Source: Asterias rubens | Taxonomy: Eukaryota; Echinodermata; Asteroidea; Forcipulatida; Asteriidae | Length of the DNA stretch: 64,000 bases | Direction: 5' to 3' | NCBI RefSeq assembly: GCF_902459465.1 | Contig: NC_047066.1 | Span: forward strand, 4,748,377-4,812,376 | Part shown: positions 1-13,300 of the stretch, piece by piece | Numbering within the stretch: the stretch's first letter is position 1 | Layout of the letters: every line of letters starts with the position of its first letter | Program-made: the position numbers and the translations under genes | The notes under the pieces: model-generated | Told to the model about the DNA's origin: nothing | Database searches by the model: none | What the model saw: the letters and a program-made list of their open reading frames with translations, nothing else

Positions 1-371
1 TCCAACAAGTGGGACAATGGACCGTAGAAACTATCCCCACAAACCAGTGAAGCAAAGAAATAGTAACAAGATACCATTTGTTTTAAAGATTAAATCATAT
101 AATTATGTTCCAAATTTAAATTGAATGTCCAAATAATGCACTGCTTATATGCCTATATTATAGGCATGTTTTGAAAAGACAACAAAAAAAATCCTTCGCG
201 TTCAGATAAGTTTGTTTGCAAAATTTGATCTGGAAAATGGTATATGTATTTTTTACATTTCTGCCGAAGTGTTAGATAAAAAGCATTTAAAGTGCTAAGT
301 TTCAATAAGTGAGAAAATGGCCCGTATAAACTATCCACACAAATCATCCTTCGGTTATTCACCCTGCATAA
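1..371. other. Flank of tRNA-Arg with repeated upstream block
   Basis: No gene seen. Two copies of a block around ATGGMCCGTA-AAACTATC followed by CACACAAA lie at about 15-50 and 314-346. The same block, inverted, follows several minus-strand tRNAs near 19-24 kb, so this is the shared 5' flank of the tRNA family. Confidence 0.6.
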
Positions 372-445
372 GTCCCCGTGGCGCAACGGATTAGCGCGTT
401 GGACTTCTAATTCAAAGGTTCCGGGTTCGAATCCCGGCGGGGATG
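372..445 (+). tRNA. tRNA-Arg (anticodon UCU), isolated plus-strand copy
   Basis: This is a 74-nt cloverleaf without intron. The acceptor GTCCCCG pairs with CGGGGAT (G1-U72). The A box is TGGCGCAACGG. The anticodon stem TTGGA/TTCAA encloses CTTCTAA with UCU, which reads AGA codons. The T arm is CCGGG-TTCGAAT-CCCGG. A TTTT terminator follows near 455. It is the only member on the plus strand and lies downstream of the stop codon of the SLC27A gene. Confidence 0.96.
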
Positions 446-1076
446 TAATCATACCTTTTGATGCATTTATACATTTATAAAATAACCTGTAACTTTGAAA
501 AGACCGGTGAAGAGACAATGGCTATTATAATTTCCACACGAGAAAAGTTAACATCTTCGACTTGTTTGTAATACTTAGACAGTGAATAACGATGAGAAGA
601 GAGGTGGGGCCTTGGGAAATGGATATAAATAACAGTGTAATGTTAACTGTGGGTTTTTTTGTCGCGTATGGCCTCTCACCAAAAGGGACATTTTCAAACG
701 CCTATCAAAAATAATTGTACGTCAGTTATTAAAACATGGAGTTTGGAGTTTTGGCCCCACATCAGTGTCTGTGGAGAGTCCATTTTAAAACAGCTTTATA
801 ATAAAACTTTAGAACCCTGCCTACCGGGGGACAGAACCTCTGCACACAATGCGCGCCCACCAGTTTTGGTAGTCAATATTCAATCGTGCATATTTTGATA
901 CCCAAAATGAGTCAATATCACTATTTACAAATCACAATTAATTAAAAAGTAAAATAAAATACACAATTCCAGGTGTGAATGTGATGCTCATCTAAGACTC
1001 ATCAGCTGGAATATTCATTAGGGATACATTATCGTATTATTTCAGATAGTTTGACTGGAGAGGTAAAAAAAACAAA
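446..1076. other. Gene-free spacer, 3' side of SLC27A gene
   Basis: A third copy of the tRNA upstream block is near 505-540, without a tRNA after it. The rest is probably the 3' UTR or downstream region of the minus-strand SLC27A gene. I found no clear AATAAA on that strand. Confidence 0.4.
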
Positions 1077-1384
1077 TCATATTCGCACCTCCCCTCTTAT
1101 TATTTTCACATAGGCAGACTCGTCCAGCTTTGAGTATTGTTGCTTGACGACATCGAAGAAGAACATTGGGTCTTTCACCAGGCATGGGTCGAAGGACTCC
1201 TGAACAAGGCGTGATTTCGTCTGTTTGAAGGTACTTGTGTGCTCCAGTGAGATGGGCAGACGCAGAAACCTCGGGCATGCGTAGTTTGGAAGACGCGACG
1301 TGACGTATTTGAAGGTTGACACGGGGTCAAAGGTTGAGTTTGGGTAGAGCAAGATGGCCGCCATGCCAGCTTTGCCGTAGTGAC
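1077..1384 (-). CDS. SLC27A exon 9 (terminal coding exon)
   Basis: It encodes [26 protein letters not shown] and [13 protein letters not shown], ending RGEVRI and TGA. The acceptor is CCATTAACAG. The C-terminal subdomain of the family is complete. Confidence 0.95.
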
Positions 1385-4300
1385 CTGTTAATGGATATAA
1401 TAAAGGAATTTAATTTAATTTTATGAAATCAAAAGCCGGTGTGGCGGTTTCAGACTTCCGCCGTTTTCAGTTTTCCGGGTGACCAAATACGGTAGCATTA
1501 CGTCATGCGATGTCTGCGCACAGCGAGCAAAAGTAGTCCATTTTACGTGCCGTATTGAGTAATCCGTCCGTGATACTCTCCGGTTTTGTAGCTGTCATGG
1601 CGTCGTCCGTGAGTACATCAAGTGGAGATCGCGTGGATCGTCTCGGAGACTTTTGGGTAAAAACCAGGCAAATAATCCTATATTTAACCAGCGGTATTTA
1701 TACTGAAGGAGCTTCAGAAAACCAGAAGAGGCTAGTACGTTGCCAATCGAAACGGTACACGTATGATCAGACCAGTAAGTACTCAATAGAATAATTAATA
1801 ATCCGCCTTGGTTGGTATGTTCCGTGCGGTAGTGTTACTGTTTGTTTACCTCATGTACCACCACGCAGTTTAACCCTGTGGTGTGTAGTTTGGGAACTTG
1901 TACTTTATAGAGCAATGCTCTATTTCTATGGTACTATTATGCTAGTTACTGACTGTACATGTACTCTGTAGTACTACAGTACTAGAGTAGTGTATAGGAT
2001 TCGTATAGGCATTTTCTTGTAACGACATTGTATTTTTAGTTTACCAACCAAAAAGTGTATTTTGTTATTTATATGCATACCATGCATACATCGGGGAATA
2101 TGATTACATGTAAGAAATGTTATTAGAGGGGGAAGGGGAAGAGCAAGTATCAGGAGAAAGGGGAGGGAAAAAGATGAACAAAGGGGAGGGAGAAGTAGTC
2201 AGGGAGAGGGGGAGATGGAGGTCCATGGTGAGGGTTACTGTTGTGTTGTATATACTGGTTACGTAAGGGAAGATGTCATAATGGAAAAGAAAAGACGAAA
2301 ATTGAGGGGAGTGTTTATACTATACAAAATAAATAGTGGGCGGGTTAGGTAATGAGTAAGATGTGACAGTGGAAGGGAGGAGTTGGGGTTAGAGGCTGGT
2401 GTATGTATTGAAATGATGGGAAAGAGGGATGGATGATGAGGTGCTATCAGTCACTAGCAGCCGCTTGCTGTTTACGGTCATCGCAATGGCAAATGGGAAG
2501 GGGGGTGAATTTCTTTTCTTCTTCTCCATTAATTTTGTTTAAAACCGATATATTTTCACCACTTGTGTCAGATTTTGTTCTATTAAACAAAATAAAAACT
2601 TTTACCCTTAGCCAGCAAAATTTGTCAGAATGTAAGAGATAAATAAAGAGCTAGCTTGGAGAACCTGCCCAAAGACTTATCTCCATTTTTACATGGTTGT
2701 TTATGTTTATTTACAGTTTGCAGAGCAGCTTCTAAATGGCATCCCTCCCTGTGTACTGCGCCACTGCCATGTACGACAATTTCGAGGTTATGTTGGTGCA
2801 CGATTTGTGTCACTTAAAGGCACTGGACAGGTTGGGTAATTGTCACTTGGTGTATCCCAAGTGTTGCGGTGATTAGGAATGATTTGGCCTGGGTTTAATT
2901 CAATTTCTCCTGATAAGACAGTCATACTCTTGATGGTCACTGCATAACCAAAAGAGCCACAGAAAAACATAAAGAAAAGATATCAGTTTTTATCAGACAA
3001 AGTTCATGAGAAGTGTTTCTGTCAGAAACTGTGTATTCTAGTTGCAGGTTATTCTTTCTGCGTTGATAATTGCTCCAGATTTTCGGCAATTATATCAAGA
3101 ATGCTGCCACCACATTTTGAAATGAAATTTTTACGGGTTGGTTTTATGGTATATACATGTACTGTATTTGTATTATATTCGTGGATTTTTCAATCTATAA
3201 AGTTATTATACATATTGTTATAGATCTCATCGAGTAATTGTTTTCTAAAAAACTTTGCTTCCTTAAGGGGTATATGTACTTTTTCCTAACAAAAAACACA
3301 ATGTCCACAGATTTACATTAAACTTACACAGTTTGAAGATTATGATAGTAGAAAGCTTCCCTGAAAATACTATGTGCTGAGGTGCTGTAGTTTTTGGGAA
3401 ATGAGTAAAACAATGTCATGAAAATAATTTTCGTCTCATGAGACGAAAATTATTTTAATCATTTACAAACGGATTTTCATGACATTGTTTTACTCATTTC
3501 TCAAAAACTACAGCACCTCAGCAAGTAAGATTTGAAGGGAAGCTTTCCACTATCATTATCTTCAAACCCTGTAAGTTTAATGTAAATCTGTGGACATTTT
3601 GAAAAAGTACATACATTGTATCTACAATTATAAGTCAATACTGTGTAATTACAGATGTGTTCTTATGTGTGAGTAATAAATCATAAATAAACCTGTGAAA
3701 AACATTTTTATTCTGGTTTAGTTTATTTATTTATTACCGTTTTTTATTTGATTTATTTAGTTATTTATTTATTTTTTATTTTATTCTAAATTGTATAGAT
3801 ACACCAAACTCGTGATTTGCCATTTGTTGGAGTGTTTTCTCTGTTTATTTCTTTAAAGGCTGGGTATTTATAAATGTTTGCTTCTGGGCCAATTATTCGC
3901 ATGTAGGGTAGCCGTAAAGTAACACATGCAAAACAAAACTTTATATAATTTTAAAATGAGAAATGGGCTTTGTTTTTTATACAAGCAGTGTGACCTGCTT
4001 AAAGTTGTACACATGAATACATGTAAAGATAGGGCAAGAGAATGTGACTAAACAGAAAAGAATAGTAATAGAACAACTTGGGGGTCACTGAGAGAACAAC
4101 AGAGGGCGCAAGGGTACTCGCGGCAGTATTTTTGCCTGGCTACGTCGCCCGGAAAACTGAACACGCCGGAAAGCTAAAACCGTGTTAGCAACGTATCGAA
4201 ATTTCCGGCTACGTCACCCGGAAAACTGAAAACGGCGGAAATCTGAAACCGCCACACCGGTGTCCCAGGGAGTTCTGTCCGTCGGAGATTCTGTCCCCGT

Positions 4301-7300
4301 ATCAGAAATGGGTTGATAGGAGAATGCTTCAAAAGAGGGCGCTGTCGGGGGGGGGAGACAGAAACCCGGGTCAATAAATGAGCACTCAGCAGGGGTCTCA
4401 TAATTCTGATGATACGCTCATGTTGGTGTTGGCAGCAGCAGAGTGTGGGTTCAAATCCCAGTCATGACACTTGCACTCTTGAGCAAAATTTTTAACGATT
4501 AAAGGAACACGTTGCCTTGGATCGGTCGAGGTTGTCTTTGAAAAGCATCTGTAACCGTTTGTTATGAAATGCATATGGGTGGAAAGATTTTGTAAAAGTA
4601 GAATACAATAATCCACTCAAACATGCCTCGAAACACAAACATGCCGGAGTCAACTTTTTGACTCCCATAAATGGCCGACCGTGTTAGTTCGCAAAGGAAA
4701 AGGAAAACCACGCAACTTCGAGGCAATGTTGTGTGGATCAATGTATTATAGCTCTCACCTTGAAGTGGCCGTCCGGCCTTGTCATGTTAAACGATTTATC
4801 AATAACAAAACAAATCCCATAAAAAGAAAGGATACACGTTTAGTTCGTATGCAAGAATACCTGTCAAGACAACATGGTCTGACAACCTTACCTGGTAGAG
4901 TTACTCCATACACATTAGCCTCAAACACTGAGTCCACTTCATGTAATACTTGAGAAACCTCGGTCGTTGCCACATTTTCACCTTTCCACCTGTCGCCAGA
5001 AACAAAAAAATATTATGGTGAGGAATTTTTATTTTTATTTTATCGGAGGATGCACACAATGGGTCGGAGTTCCGTCAGTCCCCCGAGGAGGACAGACGAG
5101 ACGTGAAGAAGAGGGCAAACCATAAAAACCAAAGAACCTGTTTTGAGTTTGAGTCAAGCTGACAATGCATAGAGAAATATTTGACTCTTTCTTGAACCGT
5201 TGCCACATTTTTGATTGAGGATTGATGAGGTCCTAGAATTTCACCACTGGCTATTTTTACTCTAAACCCAACCACAACTTTTGACAGAAGTTTCCAGTGT
5301 TAATATAACTTGACATCTGTAGATCATTTTGACTTATAAATTTTATTTTTTGATAGCAAATCTTTATTTCCTCTGTTTTGTTTAATCATACCTCAAACAT
5401 GCCTTCTTAATTAAAGTAATGAAGGTTTCAGTCACGTTTCCTTCCTCTGTGGTAACAATGTCTAGCTCACTCTTTAAAATATGGATTCATTTACTACCAA
5501 GGCCCAATTTCAAAGAGCTGCTTAAGCACACAAAGAAGCTAAGTACAACAAAATTATGCTTACCAGAATAGGGTCACAGCCCAAGTACAAGTTCTCATGT
5601 ACAATCTATGACTGGTATCCTTCTAATCACTGCGTAGCAGATAATCCTTACGAAATATTTTCTGAACATTAATTCTTGTTTTTACCCTACACCAATGAGC
5701 AAGTTCGGGTGGCGACCATTTGTCAACCACTGGTCAATGTTCCATGGTTACCTATGCATTAAATACATCCTGGGTACAAGGCAAAATCAACCAATGGTCG
5801 ACTATAGTCGACTATAGTGCCTCACTCGAACTTGCTAAATGTGTGTGAGCACATACTCAGTACTTTCCCCGAATCCTGTGAAAAACATCACGACCCGTGC
5901 ATATTACTCGGGTGGGATTCGAACCCACGACCCTTGCAATTCTAGAGCAGTGTCTGAACAAGACCACCGAGATTTCCCGGTAGCAGAGGCAGTTCGAACC
6001 CCGCAACAGGTATCTCTCAATATTTTCTGCTTAAGCAGCTAGGCTTACATGAAATTGGGCCCAGGACAAATTATTACTGCTCTTCCATGTCCTTACCTAA
6101 AAGTATCTCCCAATCTGTCTTTGAAGTACAAGTTGTAATTCTCATCTTGAACAAACAGGTCTCCCGTGTTGAAGTAGACGTCACCATCTCTCAAGACGTT
6201 GTGTACCAGCTTCCTTTGCATCAGGTCCTCCTTCCCAACATACCCCTCCAAGGGAAACGTCTTGTTCACCGGGCAGAGCAAGAGCCCAGTGTCTCCTAAG
6301 AATAACCACACAGACAAACCACAATTTAATATATGTAACCGGCCAATCTCGATGGTCTGGTGATCGAATCACTCCCGAGTAATATACCTGTGATATTTGT
6401 TTTAAAAAACTTTAAAACAAGTTTTAACAACTTGACTTCTTTCTACTTATAAATTAATCCCCTTACCTGTTACTTTGAAATATAGAAACGTGCCCATGCA
6501 GGATAAAACTTACATAGACCACACACCCAACCTGAAAGCGAGGCAGGCTTGAATATAATTTTGAAGGAATATAATTTTGAAGGAATATTTGAAAGTAGTT
6601 TAAATGCGCGTACTGTCCCCAAAACACATACAAGTTTCCACATATGCAATGAAAAGAGATACTAAAAACAGAGAGTGATGCACAATGCTGCGTGAGTTGA
6701 GAGTACAACGACCCATCACTTCCAACAAACAATGCATTGTATTATAATGTATTTGAACTCCAATTCAACCGGCAAACTCCATCATGTTTTGCCCCTCAAA
6801 CGTCTTGGCCATGAGGAAACATCTTATCCCCCAGGCATTGTTTTTGGAAACGCACCTGTCATAAAACCCCCGTCTTCATTTTCTCGGGGTACTTTGTGGC
6901 GTCACACCCAATTCCTCTTCATTGAAGGGAGATATCCCGTTATAGGACAAAAATAACCCCTTAAAGGCACTGCCGTCGATTTCACCAAACTCCTCCTAAC
7001 TTAGGATTAATCTTATTATTTGAGTGAGTAATTACCTCTTTCTCAAAAACTACGTTACTTTAGAGGGAAGCCATTTTTTTTTAGTGATTACCAATAATGT
7101 CCAGTGCCTTTAAACCAAAAACTGTCACATATTATTTTCCAGTCATCGAAACTTGATGATGCCATGGGCCACCGCGAATCTTGGAAAGGCGCCATGTAAA
7201 GCAACTTTCTCACTTTGATTGACGTGTTTTTGGAAAGACGGAAGTTGCGCATTTTTTGTCCTGACAGGATGATGAATTGTATAAAAAAAAACTGAGTAAG

Positions 7301-10300
7301 TTTCCGAGACGAAACTTCACTCCGTGCTCAGGAATGTCTTTTGCGAACTCATGGTTCTTTTGAGCAATATTAAAAAAGGTTCCAAACTAAGACATCAACC
7401 ACTGTTAAAATTCGGGTGTTTCAACACACGACAAAATCAGAAAAAATTGACGATGAATTGTATCGAAATACTGAGTGATTTATGACGAAAACTCACTCCG
7501 TGCTTAGGAACGTATTTTGCGAACTCACGCTTCTTGTGTGGAGTCTTTGAGCAATATTAAAAAGATTCCAAGCAATAAGACATCAACCATTTCTAGCTGT
7601 TTTCTAAACACACGCCAACATCAAAAATTTTTTTATGATGACGTGAATAAAAATACCGAGTAAATTTCTGAGACAAAAGTTCCCCCGTGCTTAGGAACGT
7701 ATTTTGCGCACTCACACTTCTTGGGTGGAGGCTTTGAGCAATATTAAAAAAGTTCCAAGCAATAAGACACAAACCACTGTTATTTTCGGCTGTTTCAAAC
7801 ACACGCCAAGAAAAAAAGTTGATGATGAAGCGAATAGAAATACTGTGTAACTTTTGAGACTAAACTCCACTCCGTGCTCAGGAACGTCTTTTGCGTTCCT
7901 GGTTCTTATAGAAAGTTGTGAACAACCCCCCCCCCCCCACCCCCACCCCCCCCCCCCCCCCCCCCGACACAAAAAACAAGTTTGCAGTCAGGTTGACTCA
8001 GTGGTTTATCTTCATGCCTTTCACCTCTGTGGACCTCGGTTCGATGCCTGGACCGGAGCCAGCGATGTGGATTGGTTTTTTCAGTCTCACCTGGCTGCGT
8101 GGGTTTCCCTCTATAGTGGGTTTCCTCCCGATGTCTAAAACTTAAATGTCTTCATTGTCTTCTCTAAAACAAATTAATTGTGTGAACATTTTTCTCACTA
8201 TTTGTTCGTGATTCCGATAGGCGATTGAGCTTAAACTTTCACAGGTTATTTCGTGTATACATGTACAGACTTTATTTTGTATTTTGAGGATACTGGTATT
8301 TGACAATATTTTGGCCGCGTGCTTCGAACAAACTTACCGGGAGGAATCTTGATGCATCGGCCCTTCTCATCCCGAATAGGCTGGGCAGACTCGTAATCAT
8401 ACTTGATCAACTCGATCGGACAGAATATCTACGGAAAAAAAGAAGAAGATATAATTACCTGAAGATAAAAAGTCTGGTTTCAATTTTATGCTGTGAAATA
8501 CACTGCAAAACAGTGGTGTTAAACTTGACACCATGGGTTGTTACATACATAATTGTCACATAATACCCAAAGGAGAAAAACAATTAAACATCAGAGGGTG
8601 TTAAAACAACACCAATGCAATTATGTTGCCAGTAATAAGTATTATTTTAGAAAAGTTATTAAACAGTAACATTTCACTCGAAGTGCAAAATGTAAAAATT
8701 TAAAGACTATGCTAAAATGAAGCAAGGGATCATTGCTAATGTTGCTCTTGTGTGTAAACGACTTTTATTAAGTTACCCTTAGTAGAGGTGGCCAGCATCC
8801 CACCGATCCGATCTTATTGTCTACATTCATGATGCCAAAGTTAGCTTCAGTCGCTCCGTACGTCTCAAGGATCCTCCCGATACTGAAACGCTCCATGACT
8901 TCACCCCAGATGTCACTACCGAGCCCGTTACCCACAGCCACTCGGACCTTGTTGGTTTTCTCTTCCGGACTCTGTGGGATTGGGAAAAAAAGACAAAGTT
9001 GGGATACAGCAAACTTTGTAATGAGTGGTGTCTGAAGCTTTGCATGGTGTGGAAAATCTCTTTTGTATAGTGTTGTGTTGCGTGCATTTTGCGTACAGTA
9101 AGATTACAAATGCATCCAGATGTACTCATAACTCGTTTACTGGTAACGTAACCAATTTACTATAAAATACCAAGCTTTCTGCCTTTGTTCAGGGCAGTTG
9201 GTTGTCCGGCGTGATGCCGTCAACATTTCCTACACCTCCCTATATATTTTATTTTGTGACTCATGTACAACATGCAGTTTGTCAATAAAACATCGGGGTG
9301 CAGAAACTGATTGGTCAACTTGTTTTCTTTCGTTCGCCTGTCCTGGTACCTCCCCTGGTAACAACAAAGAGGGATGGCTCTGCAAAGAGCTGGTGTGGTA
9401 TCGACGTTTTTGAACAGTATAATATGCTCGTCTTCTTCATTTTTCTCATAAAGACAAGCAGAGTATACTGTTCGAAACGTCTAGACCCGCCACAACGGTG
9501 CTTTTCAGAGCCATCACTCATACAAACGAGGCTTTACACAAGGTTGTATACCCGCAAGTTTATTGTTTATTGTTAATTCTTATCTTACAGTTTCCAATGG
9601 CGTCACAAAGTGTGTTTCTTCCCAACTGTGTACCTTTGGCCCTCACCACACATTTTTATTTCCATTCAAAGCTTGATAATGTAACCGTACCGTAACTATC
9701 TTTGGATATCTCGACTTCGGGATTTACTAACCTGCTTCCTTGTCCCAATTCCTACTTCAAAGATAGAAAGAAATCAATATACCGATGGTAGTATTTTTTT
9801 CTTTTGGGTTTCCCTTTCTTAAAGCATAAAAAGTTGCTGAGCACAACAACATTATGCTTAAAGGAATCAGGTTACCCGCCAAACTATCATGCAAAATTTA
9901 AAAATTGTGACTGTTATCCTTTTTATTTCTACTACTAAGCAAGACAAATATTGAGCAATATTTTCTGCATTTTTATGAATTATTGGGCCCAGATCGTTCA
10001 GCCAGGAGGAAGTCCAGGCTCTGTGGTAACCTTGTATACATTTATTTATTTATTAATTAATTAATTTATTTATTTAAACATCTGTATACATTATGATGTC
10101 ACAGACCACGTGGTCTACACCTGAAAACCTTCCCAACGTCACGGTCCCTGAAACTTAATTTTTTTCCCATTTTCTGAAAAATATTGGTATTTTAGTGACA
10201 CTAAATACAAGACTTACATACCTCTGGGCGCGAAAGAAGATATCTAAATAGCTCTCCAATGTACATGATAATGGTGACATCATGCTTGCAGCAATCTGTC

Positions 10301-13300
10301 CAAAACTGAGCAGCTGAAAACTTCGGTCTCAGAACCATCGTTGCCCCTATATATAATGAGCAAAAATAAAAAGAAACGAAACGTTTAGTTATTTTTGGGT
10401 ACAAACACAAAAAGGCATACTTCTATATTATAAAAGCGCTTAAATCGCATGGGCGCCGCCATGTTGTTTTCACGTTAAGTGGTGCCCGCACCCTGCTAAA
10501 ATGATGCGTCCTGGGGCAATTTCGTGGTACCCGTGGGTTGGGGATATGTGTTGTCTGTGACGTCACAGTCAAAGCTAGCGCGAGCGTGTATAACTTTGTG
10601 ATTGAGTGCAGGCGTCCTTTGTGATGTCACAGTCACAGCGCGAGCGTCCAGTAACTTCGCACGTACATACAGTAAAGAACAATGCATGGGATCGAGGCAC
10701 GACGACAGCACGAAGGCTGGTGGGGGTTATTAGAGCACGTTGTGGGACAGGAAGGAGGAAGGGGCACGCAGTGCGGAACGGGGGAAAGTTATGGGCCGGA
10801 AAAAAGTGCAAAGAACAATTCACGGGCGGGATGTAGGGAAGGGATTACGGGTTAGATTTAGGATGGGGACAGGAGGAAGGGGCACAAATGGTGTCGGCCC
10901 TAATGGGGGACGGGCGGGAGAACGGCAAAAATAAAATGGGAAAAATGAAAATGGCTGGGGTAGGGATTGAAAAAATGAAAAGGGACTATCATGATATGGG
11001 ATGTGGAACAGGACAAAATTAAACTGAATGGGGGGATCAAACCCATGAAACGGGAAAGAACCGCAAACGGGACCCGCGCGAAACTGGCAAATATGAGTCA
11101 TGGGCAAACAGTGGCAAGCAAAGAACAATGCCAGCCAATGCACGGGATCGCGGGGACGGGAGGCGTGGGATGGGACGGGATAGGGAAGGGGCGCGCACAC
11201 GGTGGGACAGGGAAGTGGGGGGAAATGAACGGGGCTGGTGAGGGGAAAATAAAGAAAGGGGACTTGAAAACGATGCAGGACAGGACTGAATAATAAACTG
11301 AACGGGAACAAAATAAACGGAACGGGTTATAAACCGGACTGGGAAAGAACCACTATCGGGACCCGCTGGAAACTAGAAAACACTGAATGGGATTGACAAT
11401 AATGCCGAAACGGAAAAAGACGGACAAGGGTTAGTGTACGATTTCACAGAGCACTAAGATTCGTCTTAACTTTGGATGGGTGGTTTGCCACAGTGATTTG
11501 TATTGTGACCCTGCCCAGCCACTTTAACCCTCCCATGTATACATCGCTACACTTGCAGCATTTTATACGTAGATCTTTCTAGCGGGGTTGCCGCGCAAAG
11601 CGCGGCATCCCGCTAGTCCTTATAAAACAAGGCACTGCACTAAACACTGGGGCATTGACTCCAAAGTGATTTGTGCAACCAAGGTAATATTGTGACGATG
11701 ACGTCAGGTAAATTGCTAATAGTACCTTATGTACATGACGTCAATTGAGTAGGGCACCCTCGCGTCGAGCTCAAAAGCACGTCGTTTATTGGCCAGTCCT
11801 GTTCGCAGCGCGTAAAAATATATGCGTTTTCCATTGTTTCATTTTCGGTTAGCCTCAAAGATTGCGGTTGTATGACGTCAATACAAAAAGTCCATTGCAG
11901 CACTGCACACAAATACAGACTGTTCTACTTCGCGTTACAATTCTGAATCCACCACTCACCATACGCACGGACCGGAGAGCAAATACAGCTGGTCATTGGT
12001 AGTTGGTTTATACCTTACTATTATAGGTTTTTACATAATTATATTGGCTGAACTAATAGGATATCACTACTGGATGTTGACGCCAATTGGTACCCTCCAT
12101 GTTTGTTGCAAATAACATACAGTGTAGGAGGGGCTAGTATCGATCTGCGTGGGAACCACCTACTCTCTACTGTTATCGCCAATGAGTCAACAAGGAAAGC
12201 TGTTATAAACATAATGTATAACTATATCAACAAGAATAGGTTATAAACAACTGCGTGGACCAGTGCAATAGTAGTGGGTTTATTATTATGATGGTTCTAC
12301 AAACATTTGTTGAAATAATAAGATACCACTATACTGTATGTTGACGCCATTTGGTACCCTCCATGTTTGTTGCAAAAAGCACACACAGTTGGAGGGACTT
12401 CTATTGATCGGCGTGGGAACCACCTACACTCTCTACTGTAGCCTGTATAATATCGAAATTGGTTGTCACAAATGAGTAAAAAGAAAGCTCTATCTAATAA
12501 ACAACAAATGTACTTCCATGTCAACAAGAAGAGGTTATAAATATTAAACTGCGTGGGCCAGTGCAACTCAATTAAAGTCAGGTGGCTAATGAAAATTTTC
12601 CATAACTAGACATTAACACCGCACCTGGTAGGTTTTTGGCCTTAATGACGTTTATGAGTTTCAAAAGATTTGTTTAGAAGCGTTGGTGGTATTGGCAAAC
12701 AGTAGTGCAATGAAAGCACGGGTATTACTATTAGTAAAACTGTAATTATCATCGGATAAAAACCTTTGATGCTGTATACAAAGAATGAAAGATGTTCGAA
12801 TGGATTAGTAACTATTCTGGTTAATAAATAAAACAAATTAATCATTACTCCCGATAAGCCCATCTTCCTTTGAATAAACACAAGGAAGGCATAACTTGTT
12901 AAAGGCAGTGGACACTATTAGTAATTACTCAAAATAATTATTAGCATAAAACCTTACTTGGTAACGAGTAATGGGGAGAGGTTGATATTATAAAACATTG
13001 TGAGAAACGGTTTCCTCTGAAGTGGACTTGTTTTCGAGAAAGAAGTAATTTTCCACGAATTTGATTTCGAGACCACAGGTTTAGAATTTGAGGTCTCGAA
13101 ATCAAGCATCTGAACGCACACAACTTCGTGTGACAAGGGTGTTTTTTCTTTCATTGTTATCTCGCAACTTCCACGACCGATTGGGCTCCAAATTTCACAG
13201 GTTTGTTATTTTATGCATGTTGAGATACAGCAAGTGAGAAGACTGGTCTTTGACAATTACCAATAGTGTACACTGTCTTTAATGGATTAATTAGAGCAAT

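Larger units (their letters stand above)
1436..4260. mobile_element. 2.8-kb element with long terminal inverted repeats in SLC27A intron 8
   Basis: The first 48 bp (from CCGGTGTGGCGGTTTCAGA) recur inverted at 4213-4260 with one mismatch. A partial second copy of the right repeat lies at 4144-4183. I see no clear target duplication. Inside are a candidate first exon at 1597-1770, a purine-rich stretch, a family A fragment and a family D palindrome, the last two probably later insertions. No transposase catalytic domain is readable, so it is either non-autonomous or decayed. Confidence 0.6.

Noticed and set aside
5917..5940. tRNA gene suggested by GTGGGATTCGAACCCAC
   Set aside because: Only the T arm and part of the body are tRNA-like. 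The 5' half does not fold, so it is called a SINE. The same holds at 27899 and 55250.
8827..9129. 100-codon minus-strand open frame over exon 5
   Set aside because: Wrong frame. The exon 5 frame gives the YGATE motif and correct junction phases.
10820..11311. 163-codon minus-strand open frame rich in Pro and Phe
   Set aside because: It comes from the G-rich low-complexity tract. It has no domain and no splice context.
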